Below, one piece after another: positions 36,481 through 47,977 of a DNA stretch of 64,000 bases. The stretch is taken from the NCBI GenBank assembly GCA_028583605.1, contig CM053331.1, forward strand, positions 4,232,008-4,296,007, given 5' to 3'. The position numbers were made by a program, and so were the translations under genes. How positions within the stretch are numbered: the stretch's first letter is position 1; each line of letters opens with the position of its first letter. Under the pieces are notes generated by a model that was not told the origin of the DNA, searched no databases, and saw nothing but the letters and a program-made list of their open reading frames with translations. The DNA comes from Dastarcus helophoroides. Its lineage: Eukaryota > Arthropoda > Insecta > Coleoptera > Bothrideridae.

Positions 36481-37540
36481 TAAAACTAAAATTTTTGCTT
36501 TTCATGCGAGAAATTTGAGTCTCGTTTGGAATTTTTTCTTTGGCTCTTTTACTTTTAGAGATCTTAATTTTTTCAATTTTAATCCTTTTAAAGTTTTAGT
36601 AAAAATGGTTTTTTTTTTAAGTTTTGGTGTAAACTCGAAAATTTCTTTTAAAAGATTTAAGATTTTGAGTTTACTTTTACATGTATTTTTAAAATCAATT
36701 ACACAGAACTGTAGTCATTTTTTCAAAATTTCATTCGACTTTTAATTGCCAATTTTTCAGTAAATTTCGCTAGATATTTGTTTTTTTTTACAGTTTAACA
36801 CTTTCCTAAATTTGGTATTGCAACTTCGACAGTTCGACTTTTTTTTTCTCAAAATTTCGAGTTTACCACTTCAATATTTACGTTTTTCTTTCTAAATTTT
36901 TTAGACATTTTGATTTTCTCGAAACTGAAATTGAAAGTGTTCCACAAATTGGGAACTTTCTTTCCAAATTTCGTTTTGTTTTTTAAAATATTCAGTTTTT
37001 TCGAAATGTGGACTTAATCTCGAAATTTTAAAATTTACTTTATTTTTTATTTTTTGCTTGAAACATTTCCAGAAAATGTTGATTTTATTAAAATTTCGTG
37101 TTTAAACTCGAAATGTCGATTTCAGTCTCGTAATTTAGACTTTTTTTTTAAATTCTGAGTTTACATTATCATTTTTAATTTTCCTTGAATTCTCGAATTA
37201 AATATAAAGCTTTGTCTATTTCAAGAAATCATAATTTCCGAACGTCTTACTTTTTTGTTGTATCATTTAAAAAAAATTGCTAAAAATTCCTTGGTTATTG
37301 TTTCAATTTCTTCTTAAATTGTCTACTAAACTTCCGACTTTTTGATTTTTTTTGAAAATTTTGTAATTGCATTTCTTCATTAAAATTTTATTTTTTTTCC
37401 AAATTCCGATTTGAAGTTTTCTTTTGAAAACTAAAATTTGTAATTATGACTTTTTTTTCAAAATTTCGACTTTATACTCGCAATATCGTCCTTTTTCGAA
37501 AAATTGAATTGTTTAAAGAAAATTAAAATTCGTAATAAAC
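36481..37540. repeat. TCGAAATTT repeat sea, T-rich on + strand
   Basis: TTTTTTTCTCAAAATTTCGA-type words. Open frames are phenylalanine-rich by-products of the repeat. Confidence 0.7.
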
Positions 37541-40080
37541 AAAAAAGTGTAGATTTTGAAAAAGTCAAATTTAGGATATAGTTAAAAAATTTTTAAAATA
37601 AGGAAAAAATATAAAAAATAAGAAATTTTGAAAAAATGGTAATTTTGATTTGTCGAAATCACAACAGTCGAAATCTTCAAAAAAGTAGACATCTTTAGAA
37701 AAAATTGAATTTTGTAAAAAAAGACAAAATTTTGAAAAAATGTAAATTTTTAAAAAATGTAAATTTTTAACAAATCGCACTTTTCAGTAAAGAGATTGAA
37801 TTTTTCAATGAAAGTCCAAATGTAGATACCAAAAACTTAAAATTTAGAGACAACGTCGAAGTTTTCAAATCATTTGATGCTTTTAAATAGTTAAAATTTC
37901 GAAAAAAGTCGAAACTTTGAAAAAGAATCAAGATTTTTGAAAAAATCAATATTTTCAAAATAAATCAATAAATTTTTTAAACAAGGCTGTTTTTGGAAGA
38001 AAGGGTAGAATTTTTCAAAGAAAGTCTAAATATAGATATAAAAAGTTAAAATTTAGTAAAAAAAAATCGAAACTGAAAAAATTGAAATTTTGAAATAGTA
38101 TCGACATTTCCAAAAGAAGTCAACATTTTGAAAAAAGCTTGCATTCTCAAAAAAGCATAAGTTTTAAGAGTGAAAATTTCAAAATGTCAAAATAAGAAAT
38201 CAGAATCAATATTTTTAAAAAAATCAATATTTTCAAAATAAATCAATAAATTTTAAAAGAAACGCTCTTTTTGGAAAAAAGCGTAGAATTTTTCAAAGAA
38301 AGTCTAAATATAGATATAAAAAAGTTAAAATTTAGCAAAAAAAATCGAAACTGAAAAAATCGAAATTTTGAAATAGTGTCGACATTTCCAAAAGAAGTCA
38401 ACATTTTGAAAAAAGCTTACATTCTGAAAAAAGCATAAGTTTTAAGAGTGAAAATTTCAAAATGTCAAAATCAGAAATCAGAATCAAGATTTTTTAAAAA
38501 AGCAATATTTTCAAAATAAATCAATAATTTTTTTAAAAAACGCTCTTTTTGGAAAAAAGCGTAGAATTTTTCAAAGAAAGTCTAAATATAGATATAAAAA
38601 AGTTAAAATTTAGCAAAAAAAAATCGAAATTTTGAAATAGTGTCGACATTTCCAAAAGAAGTCAACATTTTGAAAAAAGCTTACATTCTGAAAAAAGCAT
38701 AAGTTTTAAGAGTGAAAATTTCAAAATGTCAAAATTTTCTAGAAAAAGTTAAATTTTCAACTTTTCAAGAACGTCGAAATTTTCGAAGAATATCGAAATT
38801 TTGGAAAACGTGGTTCTTGAAGAAAATTAAAATTTTTAGAAAAAGCATAAACAAAAAACTCAAAACATTCAAGAGGCAACGAAATTTTTTAAAATTCAAA
38901 CTTAAAAAAAGTCAAAATAGTTTAAATTTTCAAAAAAAGTCGAATTTTTTCAATAAAGTAAAATTTTTTAAAAAATGTGGAAATTTTCAAACAAAAAAAA
39001 ACAAAACATTCATAAAGATCGAAATTTTCGAAAAAAAAATCTCAAAAAAGAGATAAATAAAAAATCAATTTTTTGGAAAGTCCAAGTAAAAAAAAAATCA
39101 AAAAAGTTGAGTTCATTAAAAAGTTGGGATTTTAAAGTTAAAAATATGAGAAGATAAAATGAGATAAGATAAAATTTTTAAAAAAGTTTAAAGTTGCAAA
39201 AAAGTTGAAGAAGTATCTAAAATTTAAAAAATTGTGATTATTGACAAAAATTAGTTTAAAATTTTCCAAAAAAAAGGCCTAGTTCTTATCACAGCGTCGA
39301 AAATATAAAATAAATCGAGATTTTAAAAATAAGTCAAATAATGAAGAGAAATTTGGAAAAAAGGTGACGTTTTAAAAGAGTGGAAATTTGAAAATGTTTT
39401 AAATTTTCGAAAAAAAGTCCAAATTATCAAAAAATAATCCAATTTTTTAAGAAAGTCGAAATTTTTGAAAAAAATCGAAAGTTTTAAAAATGTGGAATTC
39501 TTTAAAGACATCGATATCTTAAAACCAAGAGAACAAAATTTTGAGAGGTCAAAATTAAAAAAAACTGAATGAAAAAATTTTAGTTTCGAAAAAAGAAGGT
39601 TTTGAATAAAATATCGATTTTTTAAGAAAGTCATAACTTATATAAAAGTTTCGTCAAATGTTTTATTATTTAAAAGTGAATAAGACCAAGTTTAAGAAAA
39701 AGTTTAAAAGTCGAAATTAAAAAATTTTTAAAAAGTTGTCATTTTCAACAGAATTAGATTTAATAAAAGTTGCATTTTGTAAGAAAAAAAAATGTAATAG
39801 AAAAAATTCGAAACTTCTAAAAATGTGAAATTCTTCAAAGCAGTCAAAATATTCAAAACAAGGAAAACAACAATTTGAAAAGTGAAAATTTTCAAAAAAA
39901 TAAATAAATAAAAATTAAAAAAAAGTTATATTATTGGAAAAAATAATCAAATTTTTTAAGAAAAGCAAAACTTAAATAAAATTTCATTAAATGTCTAATT
40001 CTTCAAAAGTTGCGATCTTTAAAGTTGATAATTTGTGAATAAAACGAAGTTCTTAAAACATTTTAACGATCCAAATTAAA
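37541..40080. repeat. TCGAAATTT repeat sea, A-rich on + strand
   Basis: AAAAAAGTCGAAATTTT-type words, with the 278-bp tandem array nested at its start. No gene. Confidence 0.75.
37925..38735. repeat. 278-bp tandem array, nearly three units
   Basis: The landmark CT(C/G)TTTTTGGAA occurs at 37987, 38265 and 38543, exactly 278 bp apart. Units share GTCTAAATATAGATATAAAA, GTCGACATTTCCAAAAGAAG and AAAGCATAAGTTTTAAGAGT. The last two units are almost identical. Confidence 0.9.
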
Positions 40081-40114
40081 TTCTAATGCACAGATAACGA
40101 CGTTTCGACGTCGA

Positions 40115-40551
40115 GGTTTCGACGTTTGCAAGTAGAATGCAATTTAAACTACAGTATGCGTGTATTATAGTGGATCACAGGTAGCCTAACTACCAATAGT
40201 TGAACCACAAACGCTTAGCAGAACGGTTGTACTTTAGGAAAGTCCCAGAATATTATATTCTAATGCACAGACTAATAGGTTTGAACATTTATCAGATTCG
40301 AAGTTTGGTAACCAAAGACCGGTTTTGATCTTACTAGATCTCGTCGATCTTTGGTTCCCAAACTCAGAATATAATAGATGCTCAAACCTATTAGTCTGTG
40401 CATTAGAATATAATCTTCTGGGATTTTCCTAAAGTACAACCGTTCTGCTAAGCGTTTGTGGTTCAACTATTGGTAGTTAGGCTACCTGTGATCCACTACA
40501 ATACACGCATACTGTAGTTTAGGTTGCATTCTACTTGCAAACGTCGAAACC
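40115..40551. mobile_element. 437-bp foldback related to the ~377-bp satellite
   Basis: Arms of about 205 bp are near-perfect inverted copies. The outer ends are GGTTTCGACGTTTGCAAGTA and its inverse, and the loop is about 25 nt around 40320-40345. Each arm is recognisably a partial satellite monomer as in 5656-7300 (GAATGCAATTTAAACTACA, GCACAGACTAATAGGTTTGA, TTCGAAGTTTGG). Another scrap of the same monomer, TTCTAATGCACAGA, stands just outside at 40081. No coding capacity. Confidence 0.9.
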
Positions 40552-41162
40552 AAAATTATTAAAAAGTTAAAATTTTCAACAAAACTCGATTTTTAAAAGT
40601 TAAAATTTTCGAAAAAGGTCGAATTCTTTTAAAACAGTCATAATTTTGAAAAAGAATCGAAATTTTTAAAATAAGTCTAAATTTTGAAATGAAATTTTTC
40701 GAGAAAGTAGAGTTTTAAAAGAGTTTATATTTCAGAATTTCGACATTTTCGAAAAAAATCGAAACTTAAAAAAGTGGATATTTCAAAATGTCGATATTTT
40801 CGAAAAAGATTGAAACTAAATAAGTGGAATCTTTAAAAGTCTTAATTTTTAAAACAAGTCAAAAAGGTTTAATTATATCACGATTTTCAAAAAGAGTTCA
40901 AATTTTTAAGAAGACACATTTTGGGAAAAGTCAGAAAAAAATCTTATCTTATCAAAAAAAAAGACAAAATTCGTAAATAATGCAAAATTAAAAAATTTAA
41001 ATTTCTGAAAAAGTCGAAGTTTATAAAAAAACTGCTTTTTTAAGAAAGTCAAAACTCAAAAAAAATCAAATCAAGTTACATTCTTCAAAAAATTTCCATT
41101 CTTAAAGTTGAAGATTCGAGAATGTGGTAAGACAAAATTCTTGAAAAAATTGAAAGTTGAGA

Positions 41163-41852
41163 TACAAATCTTGTCCCCTGAAACATCTGTTGGGTTTTTT
41201 TTAACTTTCTTGGTATCAGGGGACAAGGTTTGTTTTTTAAATTTGTCAAAAATTTGGACTTTTGAATGTTTTTTAAAATTTCGACATTTTCTTAAATTTC
41301 TTAGCTAATTTTTTGAATGTCGACTTCTATTCACATTCTTAACATTTTTTAAATGTTTACAAAGCCTTTTTTTATAATTTGACTTTCAAAATTTCGACAT
41401 TTTTAAAGCTTTTAAATTGCCCCTTGCGAGTTCGACTTTTTTCAAAAATTTTGACTTCAGAATTTTAACTGTTCCAAAATTATAATTTTTTTCAAAATAT
41501 AATCTTTTTTAAACATTTTCCATCATTTTTCAATGTCAACTTATTTAAAATTGCGACTTTTTTTCAAGAATTTAGGTATTTTTGAAAATTGTGACTTTTT
41601 TGCAAATATTGATTTTTCCTCAGAATTTCGATTTTTTTGAAAATTTTGACTGAATTTTTCGACCCTTATCAAAATTTTTAATATTCCAAAATATTGTCTT
41701 TTTTTAAATATATTTTTTCCAAAAATTGCCACCCTTTTTCCCAAAAAGGTTGACCTGATTTGAAAATTTCGTCTTCAAAATATCGACATTATTTAAAAAT
41801 TTTGACTTTCAATTTTTGAAGATAACCAAGGACCAGTCCGTTCCACCAAAAT
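41163..41852 (+). repeat. Dispersed repeat family D, copy split by a T-rich block
   Basis: 41163-41233 is a small foldback (TACAAATCTTGTCCCCTGAA ... TCAGGGGACAAGGTTTGT). The family's tail, TTTCAATTTTTGAAGATAAC CAAGGACCAGTCCGTTCCACC, appears only at 41807-41852. In the copies at 16159-16311 and 63381-63605 the tail follows the foldback directly, so about 570 bp of T-rich sea has come between them here. Confidence 0.65.
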
Positions 41853-42388
41853 TAAAAACTGAAAAAACTGTACTTTTAAAGTTAAAATTTGAAAGAAAAA
41901 TCCATTTATTAAAGTAAAAGTATCTAAAAAGCTCGAAATGTTGAAACAGAATTGAAACGTTTAAAATAAGTCGTTCGTGGAAAAGCCAAAATAATCAAAA
42001 CATTTTCAAAAAAGCCCAAATTGTTAGAAGAAAACATTTTTTAAAGAAAGTCAAAATTTATATAAAAATTCGCAACTTCTAAATAAACAAGTCAAACAAA
42101 TTATTTTGTTTTGCCAATTAAATGCATTTCGAGATTTATTTTGTGTTGAAATAAGCAAAAAGCATCAATATTTTTAAAAAGGTTTCGAAAAATAGTCGAA
42201 AAAAGGTTAATATTTTTAAAAAAGGCCATATTTTGAGAAAAAAACAAAAATGGTAAAAATAACAAATCTCTAATAAGTTAAAGTTTTTTAAATTAAAAAT
42301 TCGAGAATAAGTGATATTTTAAAAATTAAAAGTTGTAACAAAAGTCAAAATTGAAAACCATCTTAAGCTTTGAGAAGATGACAACTGA

Positions 42389-42466
42389 CTTTTTGAAAAA
42401 TTTAACTTTTAATAAATCGATTTATGTTGATAAATCGATTTATCAAAACTTAAACTTTTCAAAAAG
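42389..42466. repeat. 36-bp inverted repeat (hairpin)
   Basis: Arms 42389-42424 and 42431-42466, with a 6-nt loop and about four mismatches. The centre is the dyad ATAAATCGATTTAT on each arm. Possibly a micro-foldback or the result of local inverted duplication. Confidence 0.8.
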
Positions 42467-42600
42467 ACAGTTTCTTGTAATACGAGTCAAAATTTTGAAA
42501 AAGAATGGAAATTGACATATTAAAAAAAAAAGTTCAGTCAAAAGAGATGAAAAACCTTTAAAAAGTCCAAAATAAAAAAAAAAGATTTTACTGTCAAACC

Positions 42601-43160
42601 TTTAAAAAACAATCCTTTCTTTATAAAATTTTTGATTGACGTTTTAAATTTTACCATTTTCTTTTAAATGAATTTTCAGTGTAAACGCCAAATTTATATT
42701 TTTTTAAGACTTAAATTTCTTCATTTTGAGTTTAATTTCAAGGTTGAATATTTGAAATTTTTCAATGAATTCTATAAATTTGTCCTATCACTGTCACTTT
42801 AAATTCGAAATTTGGGGAAAATTATTTATAAATTTCAAATTATTTTTGAAAATAAAAAATATAAATAATATAATATAATTAAATGAAAAATTCTCGATGC
42901 TGCTTCTAAAATGTTAAAATTAAACTTGAACTTTGGTTCTTTCTCAAGATTTTGAGGATTTAGCTCGAGTTATTTTTTATTCGAATTTTTTGTTAAAAAT
43001 GTTTAATCTTTTACACTTCAGTTTATACGTTTGCTAAATTTTTAGCTTCAAACTCAAAATTGAGTTTTTTTTTCAACATTTCGACTTTATAACATCAAAA
43101 TTTCTACTCTTTTTTAATATGTAGATTTCGAACTAGAAATTTGAATCAGTAGATACATTT
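42601..43160. repeat. T-rich repeat sea, decayed
   Basis: TTTAAATTTCTTC and TTTTTTTTCAACATTTCGAC words. No gene. Confidence 0.55.
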
Positions 43161-43289
43161 TCTTAAAAAAGACATTGGTATTCGCTTCAGATTTTAAATG
43201 TGAAGACCAAACTCGATTTTTATCGTTGTTGCTGACATCCTTAGACCTCGGGGTTCCTTGCCTCATCTACATCAATATGGAACGGTCCC

Positions 43290-43440
43290 TCTAAACATTT
43301 CAACTTATTGGCCACATAAATACTTAAGAGACGAGAGTTCCATTGAGTGATTTGTACCGACTCTCGACTCTAGCTTAAGAGAAAGGTTTTAACTGGATAG
43401 AGATTGAACCAATTGTTGCTGAAATGATACCCAGATTATG
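43290..43440 (+). pseudogene. Tc1/mariner-type transposase scrap
   Basis: One frame reads STYWPHKYLRDESSIE before a stop. This is a decayed form of the WPxxSPDLNPIE segment that surrounds the last catalytic acidic residue of Tc1/mariner transposases. The DNA around it (CATTGAGTGATTTGT) also matches the better-kept scraps at 56593-56830. Too short and broken to assign a family. Confidence 0.45.
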
Positions 43441-43540
43441 TACGTTTTATGCCCCCTCACTCTCTCCACGTAGATCAGGGGCTCAAAAGTATCCAAAATA
43501 CGTACGTAATTAAGTTGCATATAATCTGCTCTCTACTAAT
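43441..43540. other. Short unique stretch
   Basis: Contains a direct repeat of ACGTACG-type words around CCCCCTCACTCTCTCCACG. Nothing recognised. Confidence 0.3.
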
Positions 43541-44165
43541 CATCTAAAAAGCTCAGTAGCTTTATAACCAATTATTTATAAATTTAAGTAGCTTTATACT
43601 GAACTATTTATAAAGCTTATTAGCTTTATAGTGAAATTTCTATAAAGCTATAGCTACTTTTCTATAAAGCTAATCAACTTTCTATAAAGCTATAGCTAAC
43701 TTTCTATAAACCTAATCACTTTTCTATAAAGCTTATCAACTTTCTATAAAGCTAATCAACTTTCTATAAAAAAAATAGATATTCTCTGTAATTTATTTGC
43801 GAAGTATTCATATTTGTATGCAGTTTTATTGGCTTTTTCTTCGCCGGTCTGAAATTTAGGATTGTGAAAGGAGTGACCGGCGAAGAAAAAGCCAATAAAA
43901 CTGCATACAAAAAAAATAGCTAACTTTTTATAAAGCTATAGCTAACTTTCTATAAAGCTATAGCTAACTTTCTATAAAGCTAATCATCATTCTATAAAGC
44001 TATAGTTAACTTTCTATAAAGCTATAGCTAACTTTTTATAAAGCTAATCACTTTTCTATAAAGCTAATCAACTTTCTATAAAGCTATAGCTAACTTTCTA
44101 TAAAGCTAAATAGATTTATATCTAATTACTCAAGTAACTAGCTTTATAAATAATTGCCTATACAA
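43541..44165. repeat. Second AGCT/TTATAG array, shorter monomers
   Basis: Tandem words of the form TTTCTATAAAGCTAATCAAC (20 bp) and TTTCTATAAAGCTATAGCTAAC (22 bp). The sequence is clearly related to the array at 33361-36140, but the units are shorter and differently organised. It is interrupted by the hairpin at 43813-43911. Confidence 0.85.
43813..43911. repeat. Perfect 37-bp inverted repeat inside the array
   Basis: Arms 43813-43849 and 43875-43911 are exact complements, with a 25-nt loop. The outer ends are TTTGTATGCAGTTTTATTGG and its inverse. GC content (GCCGGTC) differs from the surrounding array. A very young micro-foldback insertion is likely. Confidence 0.92.
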
Positions 44166-45185
44166 CTAAATAACGATATAACTGAAAATAATGTGCTCGC
44201 ATTAAAGTTTTTTTTTCATCTTATATTTCGCTGATTGCATCCCCGTAGCATTACAAGTAACTAAATTATATAAAGCTAACTTAAAACGAAACAAAAATTT
44301 GTAATATGAATGGTTGTAAATTTGTAGCATTAATAAATCATTCAATTTACATTCCCTCCAAACTTCGAGCTAATTCGAGGAACCTAAACCGAAATAATAT
44401 TTTTTTTTGAGCGGACAAAGGCAAAACAACAGTTTTTAAAGTAATTAATTCGAATTATAAGGTTTGAAAAAAATCGTAACTTGTTGGGACCTTTAGATAA
44501 ATGTTGGGTCGTGCACCCCCATTCCTATGTTTAAGTTGTAAATATAGAGAGGCCTAATGGCAACGAAAGAACTAATTCTGTAAATATTAATTTCGTCCAT
44601 GTAAATGATTTTAATTAAATGTGTTACCCACTTTTGTAAGACGAATCTAAAAGAAAATTAATACACGACGACTCAGGAAAAAATCATAATTCAAAAAACG
44701 TATTCTGTGATTTATGAAATTTTAATTAGATGTGCTATTATTTGAGTGGTTTAGTCGCAATAATTATAATATTTATTGAATCGAACAAACAGGATATTAC
44801 CGCGATAGTGGAATTATATTTTAATTATAAATATAATTGGTTTTCTGAATCAACGTTTGTGGTACCAACCGATCTTTTGTATTTGGCCTGTTGTAATTAA
44901 TCAGTTTTAAAATTGTAAATAAAATATATTATCAGCGGAGCTAGTATTATTTTAAACCCTATGAATTCGACTGCGGATATGAATAAATATGGACCGATCA
45001 TGATTAAGCGTTTCGCATATATACAAACGATTTCAGCGAATATTATTTTCAAAATTGGTGTTACGCAAACCTATTTGATTAATGCAGTCGGTTCGCACTA
45101 TGACTGTTAATTACCTACATTGTGGGCATCCATATACTTGGTGAGCATCAACTAGGATACAAGGAAGCAAACAGTTCTCTCTAAC
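44166..45185. promoter_or_regulatory. Unique non-coding island downstream of otd-1
   Basis: About 1 kb of ordinary-complexity AT-rich DNA with many ATTAAT words and no gene or repeat. Possible downstream regulatory DNA by position only. Confidence 0.25.
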
Positions 45186-45189
45186 CATT

Positions 45190-45850
45190 GGCGTAGCTAC
45201 GTTTTTCCTAGAGGGGGCAACCTAGGGGGACAACCTGCCATCGCAAGGCTTCAATTTCGGTAATCCGATTAGAGATCAAATAATTTTTTATTTTAAAGTC
45301 ACATAAACAAACATTTTATAGTCATTTGGTAAGCGGGAGTTTTCAGGAATGATAAAGATAAAATACAAGATATAAGAAATAGTTTTGTCCTTTTTTGAAA
45401 ATGACAAGAATGTATGCTGCCGACTTTCCAAGGTGGGCTTTGTGGGGTGGGCACCCCCTGGATGCACCAATGTGTCTTAACATTAACATTAGGCGTTGAG
45501 CTCAAAATGCAAAAAAAAACTAAGATTCTTCAATATCGTCGGAGAAAGTGAAGCTACTTAAAAGTAAGTTAGGGTGCGTTTACACTATACACTTTATTCC
45601 GTATATTTCTCTCTAACTCGGAATAAAGTGTCTAATCTAAACGCACCCTGACAATTAATTTTTCATTTAAAAAAAAAAGGAAGGTGGGCGTTGACCATCC
45701 CTGCTCCCCCTAGCTGCGCCAATGTCTCCTAATATTACTAAAAGCGTCGCACTGAAAATTCAGACAGAAAACCTAAGACTCTTCAATCTTGTCGCAAAAA
45801 GTGAAGCTACTAAAAGGTGAGTTACAATTAATTTTCTATTAAAAAAATGA
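45190..45850. repeat. Diverged direct duplication carrying a MITE-like insertion
   Basis: 45425-45670 and 45685-45840 share, in order, GG(T/A)GGGC-type G-rich sequence, CACCAATG/CGCCAATG, a C(T)TAAGA(T/C)TCTTCAAT block, AAAGTGAAGCTACT and CAATTAATTTT. The open frames at 45288-45505 span the repeats and are not credible. The left part, with CATTGGCGTAGCTACG, resembles a transposon end, unclassified. Confidence 0.7.
45571..45649. mobile_element. 79-bp MITE-like foldback
   Basis: The ends are AGGGTGCGTTTACAC and its inverse; the arms continue through CACTTTATTCCG. The sister duplicate at 45815-45825 reads straight through (GTGAGTTACAATTAAT), giving an empty site and showing this is an insertion. 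The possible target duplication is about 3 bp (TTA/TGA), imperfect. Confidence 0.8.
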
Positions 45851-47551
45851 GTTTAACAGAAAATGTTGATAAAAAAGTCAATCTTTCGAATTTAAATTAA
45901 AAATGTCAGCCACTTGAAACTTGGTGATTTAAAAAAAAAATCAACATATCGAAAAAAACTCGCACTTTTACTGGAAATTTAATAAAAAAATTCTCATAGT
46001 TTCGAGCTTAAAAATTTCAAGTTTATGCGCTTCGAATTTTGACAGAAGGATTCTAATTTTGAGAAAAACGTAACATTTTTGTTTTAGCAAGAAATTTTGC
46101 GAAAAAAAATTGAAATTTCTGGAAAATGTTAGATTTTAAAGAAATTCTGAAATTTTCAACCTTAAACTCTGAATTTTGTAAAAAATATCAAATATTTGAC
46201 ATGTTATTCAAAATACAAAACTTCTAAAATGTTCGAAATTTCAGATTAGAGACGAAATTTTGAGAGATTATTTTAAAGGATTTTGGTTTTTCTGTAAAGT
46301 ATAAAAAAACAAAATTTTCAAATTAAGGCTTGAAAGAGACAGAACAAAATTTCGAAAAAAACTTAAAATTTATATAAAAAAGTTCTCAAAATTTCTATTT
46401 CTACGACTTTTTTTTTGAGTTTTGTTTAAAATGTCTGCTCTGGAAAAATATAACATTTTGAAAACCTTTCTCTAAGTAGATTTAGTGTTTTCAAATTTTG
46501 ATTTTTTTTAATATTCTTCATTTAAACTTGCAATTTTATCTTTTTTCTGGAGTATCTAATTCAAAGGAAATTTAGCTTCTTTCTAGAAATGTCATGACTT
46601 TCTGTTCTTAAAATTTAAATTTTTTAAGTTAAGTCTTTCTTCTTCAAGTTCCAAGTTTAAAGTCGAAGGAACTGGAAATAACAGATTCAAATTTGAAATT
46701 TTGACAAAAATCGATTCTTTTAAATTAAAATAAAAATTTTGAGAAAAAGTGCCAGAAAATTTTCGAAGAAAAAGTGAATGTTTTCATTTTAAAGATGAAG
46801 TTTCGAATAAAGTTATGGCTTTAAAGTCAAAGTTCGCATTTTCAAATTCAAAAAATAATTTTGGCCAGATTAAGACTAGAATCAAGAAATTCTATTTTAA
46901 TCTCGATATTTAAAACACATGATTTATTTTAAATTTAGACTTAAAATTTTGAGATAAATTCCAACTTTTCTAAAAAGTTTTTTGTTGAAATATCGACTTT
47001 AAAAATAAATCAACTTCAATACCAAATTTTGAAAGTAACATCGAAATTTTACGTATGAAATTTCGATATTAAAATTAAAACTGAATTTAAATAGAAGATT
47101 CTATTATAAATTTAATTCTATCGAAATTTAAAATGTTTCGAGTAAAAGAGAACAATAGAATTGAATTGAAAGTCACGAATAAAAAATCAAAATTTGGAGA
47201 GAAAAAAATTTAAGAGCAAGAAAGAAATTAAAGTTGAATTTTTTTAGTTGCAAAAAAATTACAATTTTGAAAAAATTGAACTCGAAATTTTCAAAAAATG
47301 TAAAAATTTTATGATTATAATCGAAATTTTAGAACTAAATTTGAAATTCAAGAAAAAGTCGAAGTTATAAAATCATTTTTTTTGGAAATTTAAATTTAAA
47401 GTCGAAATGTTAGAGTAAAAGACAACCTCGATTTCGAATCAGAGAAAAAGCAAAATTTCGAAAAAAAACCAAATTTATTAGTTTAAAAGTATAAATTTGA
47501 AATTGCATCATCATTTCGAAGTAATTTCTAAAATCGTAGGTTTTAAAATAT
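45851..47551. repeat. TCGAAATTT repeat sea, decayed, mixed polarity
   Basis: GAAATTTTG-type words in both orientations, less regular than elsewhere. No gene. Confidence 0.6.
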
Positions 47552-47926
47552 TGTAACGCAATGTAAATAGATGAAATAGGATTTAGAATAGAATTGTAGA
47601 ATTTAGTAAATAAAAAAAAGTTTCTAGAAGGATCTGATAAGGGGAAAGCGGCCGCGTAACGAAACAAATGGCAGATAAGCGTTCCAGAAATTTCGGCAAA
47701 CGATAAGCCTTATCTGCCGAAAAGTTCTAGAAGCCGGGGGCCAAAACTATAAAAAGGCGGTCAGCTTTTCCTCGAGTCAGTCAGTTAGAGTCAGTGTAAT
47801 TAGCGAGTTAGTAGAAGTCAATAATAAGTGAGTTAATTGTCAATTATGATGATCCAAGTTGAGTTCAGTAATAAAGTGGGTCTTATTCGATAAGTGTAAT
47901 CAATTCGAACCGATAAGCCCGTAACA
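47552..47926 (+). mobile_element. Solo LTR, gypsy-type family, copy 3
   Basis: Starts TGTAACGCAATG, ends GCCCGTAACA. Flanks are ATAT at 47548-47551 and 47927-47930. A TATA box (TATAAAAAGG, 47748-47757) stands about 30 bp before TCAGTCAGTT (47777-47786), which matches the arthropod initiator, so promoter parts of the LTR are readable. A strong dyad around CGATAAGCCTTATCTG precedes it. A NotI-like GCGGCCGC near 47650 is unusual in this AT-rich DNA. No internal genes are attached. Confidence 0.9.
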
Positions 47927-47977
47927 ATATCTAGATTTTGAGTTTAAAATGACATTTCATTTAAAAAAGGAAACTAC

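Larger units (their letters stand above)
40552..42600. repeat. TCGAAATTT repeat sea, mixed polarity, with embedded elements
   Basis: A-rich on the + strand, except for a T-rich block at about 41234-41806 that lies between the two parts of a family D element. No gene. Confidence 0.7.

Noticed and set aside
47646..47656. GCGGCCGC as cloning-vector contamination
   Set aside because: It sits inside a solo LTR that aligns with two other copies (one reads GCGGCAGCG here), so a natural variant is likelier.
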